Positions 6,319 to 7,595 of a stretch of DNA of 7,595 nt are shown piece by piece. Below the pieces are notes generated by a model. It worked only from the letters and a program-made list of their open reading frames with translations. It made no database searches and was not told the DNA's origin. Position 1 is the stretch's first letter; each line of letters starts with the position of its first letter. Position numbers and translations under genes: made by a program. The stretch is from Bacteroidales bacterium (lineage in GTDB: Bacteria > Bacteroidota > Bacteroidia > Bacteroidales > UBA3663), in assembly GCA_030526445.1 (NCBI GenBank), contig JAUNCV010000102.1:1-7595 (forward strand), given 5' to 3'.

Positions 6319-7595
6319 TCAAAAAGGCAAGGCATACAGCGGAATATTGACCAGCCATTCCTCCTGACTATAGGCATTCATCGAGATGCGATAAGCTAAC
6401 TTTGCATTGTTCTCGATCACAAACTGGCGCAAACTTTTTGCCTTGACATTGGTTTCTGCCTTAACCTCGATGGGAATAACCTGTTCGTCTTGTTGCAGCA
6501 GGAAATCGACCTCCTGCGTGCTCTTGGGCTTTGAAAAATAAAAAAGCTCATGATGCAGCACTAACTGCTGCAGGACATATTGCTCGGTCATAGCTCCCTT
6601 GAATTCGGTAAAGATGGCATTGCCATTGATAACAGTTACCGAGTCCAGACCTGCCATTGCTCCGAGTAACCCAACGTCCAGACAATAAATCTTGAAAGCG
6701 CTCCTATCCTCATAGCTGCGCAAAGGCAAGCGAGGTGCCTTAACAGCGTAGATGCGATGTATCAGGCCTCCATCAATGAGCCATTGCAGAGCAATCTCAT
6801 ATTCCCTGGCACGAGCCCCCTCCTTCACAAGCCCGTAGATGAACTTTCTGTTCTCTTTGCTCAACTGTGAGGGCAACGAAAGCCATAGATCGCGTATGCG
6901 AGGTGCGATATCAGCAGGTGCATGCTTTGAGAAATCACGCTCATAGCTGTTAAGTATTTCCTGTTGTATCTGACGCACCTCCTGCCAGTCATGATACAGA
7001 CTGAAACTCAACACAGCCTCGGGCATGCCTCCCACATAATAATATTGCTTCAGCAACTCAATGAGTCGCGGTGAAAACACCATGATATTTGCCCAATCAT
7101 TGTTTTTGAGCATGTGGGTTAGCCCCTCCTCGCCCATTGCCATAAGAAACTCACGGAAGGACATGGGAGCTAATTTATAGAATTGCACTTTGCCCACTGG
7201 AAAAGAAACCTGCTTATGCAGCTCGATACCCAACAAAGAGCCGGCAACAACCACATGAAGCTGCGGGGCATTCTCATAGAAATACTTCAGGGCAGTAATG
7301 CCATGTTTTGCCTCCTGAATCTCATCGAGAAATATCAGTACTCCCTCTTCTGTGCAGTTGATGTGTGTGGCTGCACTGATAGCGGTGGTGATGCGATTGA
7401 TATCATAATCCACCTCAAACAGATTGCGCAGGAAAACGCTCTCCTCGAAGTTGACATAAGCCACCGCCTTATAATACTTCCGGCCAAACTCCTTTACAAG
7501 CCAGGTTTTACCCACCTGTCTTGCTCCTTCAACAATAAGAGGTTTACGCCGGTGGCTCTCTTTCCACCTAAGAAGATCTGCAATAGCTATTCTAT
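6319..7595 (-). CDS. AAA-family ATPase with DUF4143 C-terminus, 5' end cut by window
   Basis: ATP-binding protein of the AAA_14/DUF4143 type, common and often multi-copy in Bacteroidota; its function is unknown. The frame stays open to 7595, giving 424 visible residues, so the true start is outside the window. A GTG at 7515 lies inside the Walker A motif and is not a start. In visible numbering, Walker A is GARQVGKT (23-30), Walker B is LIFLDEIQ (86-93), and AGS (117-119) sits at the sensor position. The DUF4143 part follows, with YVGGMPEAV (186-194) and a PD-(D/E)xK-like set: Glu337, Asp363 in VDFLL, and Glu376-x-Lys378 in IEVKAE. The C-terminus (EEWLVNIPLYALPF) ends as expected and the stop is TGA at 6321-6319. 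It has no obvious link to glycan synthesis and may be the neighbour at which the polysaccharide locus begins. The short gap to the next gene allows read-through. Confidence 0.93.
   Translation of the reverse strand, partial: RIAIADLLRWKESHRRKPLIVEGARQVGKTWLVKEFGRKYYKAVAYVNFEESVFLRNLFEVDYDINRITTAISAATHINCTEEGVLIFLDEIQEAKHGITALKYFYENAPQLHVVVAGSLLGIELHKQVSFPVGKVQFYKLAPMSFREFLMAMGEEGLTHMLKNNDWANIMVFSPRLIELLKQYYYVGGMPEAVLSFSLYHDWQEVRQIQQEILNSYERDFSKHAPADIAPRIRDLWLSLPSQLSKENRKFIYGLVKEGARAREYEIALQWLIDGGLIHRIYAVKAPRLPLRSYEDRSAFKIYCLDVGLLGAMAGLDSVTVINGNAIFTEFKGAMTEQYVLQQLVLHHELFYFSKPKSTQEVDFLLQQDEQVIPIEVKAETNVKAKSLRQFVIENNAKLAYRISMNAYSQEEWLVNIPLYALPF

Noticed and set aside
6306..6322. Near-palindrome TTGAGAAACGGTTTCAA at the ATPase stop, considered as a terminator or operator
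   Set aside because: The arms are short and AT-rich with a bulge and almost no loop, and no T-run follows on the minus strand. It is too weak to call.
6261..6349. Short imperfect duplication: QYSAVCLAF and QYSALCCYF encoded 81 bases apart in one frame, sharing GAATATTG on the plus strand
   Set aside because: The outer copy lies within the ATPase 3' end, whose sequence is already explained by the conserved DUF4143 C-terminus. Only eight contiguous bases match well, so chance is sufficient.
6287..6358. Earlier in-frame ATG (6358) for the DUF6625-like gene
   Set aside because: It would add 24 residues before the conserved N-terminus and overlap the ATPase gene by 40 bases. The ATG at 6286 sits just before the conserved block.

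Overview
The window looks like part of a surface-polysaccharide (capsule, O-antigen or exopolysaccharide) biosynthesis locus from a Bacteroidota bacterium, probably a gut-type Bacteroidales such as Bacteroides, Prevotella or Muribaculaceae. Three things suggest this: the gene families (DUF6625-type protein, LicD, TarI/IspD-like cytidylyltransferase, DUF4143 ATPase), the very tight packing, and start codons preceded by A/T-rich sequence with no clear GGAGG Shine-Dalgarno. The genus cannot be fixed from this sequence alone.

All eight genes are on the minus strand, so transcription runs from position 7595 down to position 1. In that order they are: (1) an AAA ATPase with a DUF4143 C-terminus, cut at its 5' end by the window edge (6319-7595); (2) a DUF6625-like glycosyltransferase-type protein (5330-6286); (3) a GT2 glycosyltransferase (4462-5316); (4) a LicD-family phosphotransferase (3638-4465); (5) a second, divergent GT2 (2655-3608); (6) a GT8 glycosyltransferase (1633-2622); (7) an extended-SDR NAD-dependent epimerase/dehydratase/reductase-like protein (660-1625); (8) a TarI/IspD-like cytidylyltransferase, cut at its 3' end by the window edge (1-644). 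Gaps are 7 to 32 bases, and one pair overlaps by four bases (ATGA). About 98% of the window is coding. I see no tRNA, rRNA, CRISPR, insertion sequence, strong terminator or recognisable promoter.

A likely scheme is as follows. The cytidylyltransferase, probably with the SDR enzyme, makes a CDP-activated alditol (ribitol, arabinitol or similar). The LicD protein transfers the alditol phosphate onto a glycan. The four glycosyltransferase-like proteins build the repeat unit. The families are well supported by motifs, but the alditol and the sugars are inference. The flippase, polymerase, initiating transferase and any export genes must lie outside the window. The DUF4143 ATPase has no evident role in polysaccharide synthesis and may mark the edge of the locus.

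The most interesting points are the cytidylyltransferase/SDR/LicD combination (a bacterial counterpart of human ISPD plus FKTN/FKRP), an altered nucleotide-site motif in the cytidylyltransferase, the poorly characterised DUF6625 protein, and the basic, partly hydrophobic C-terminal tails shared by all four glycosyltransferase-like proteins.
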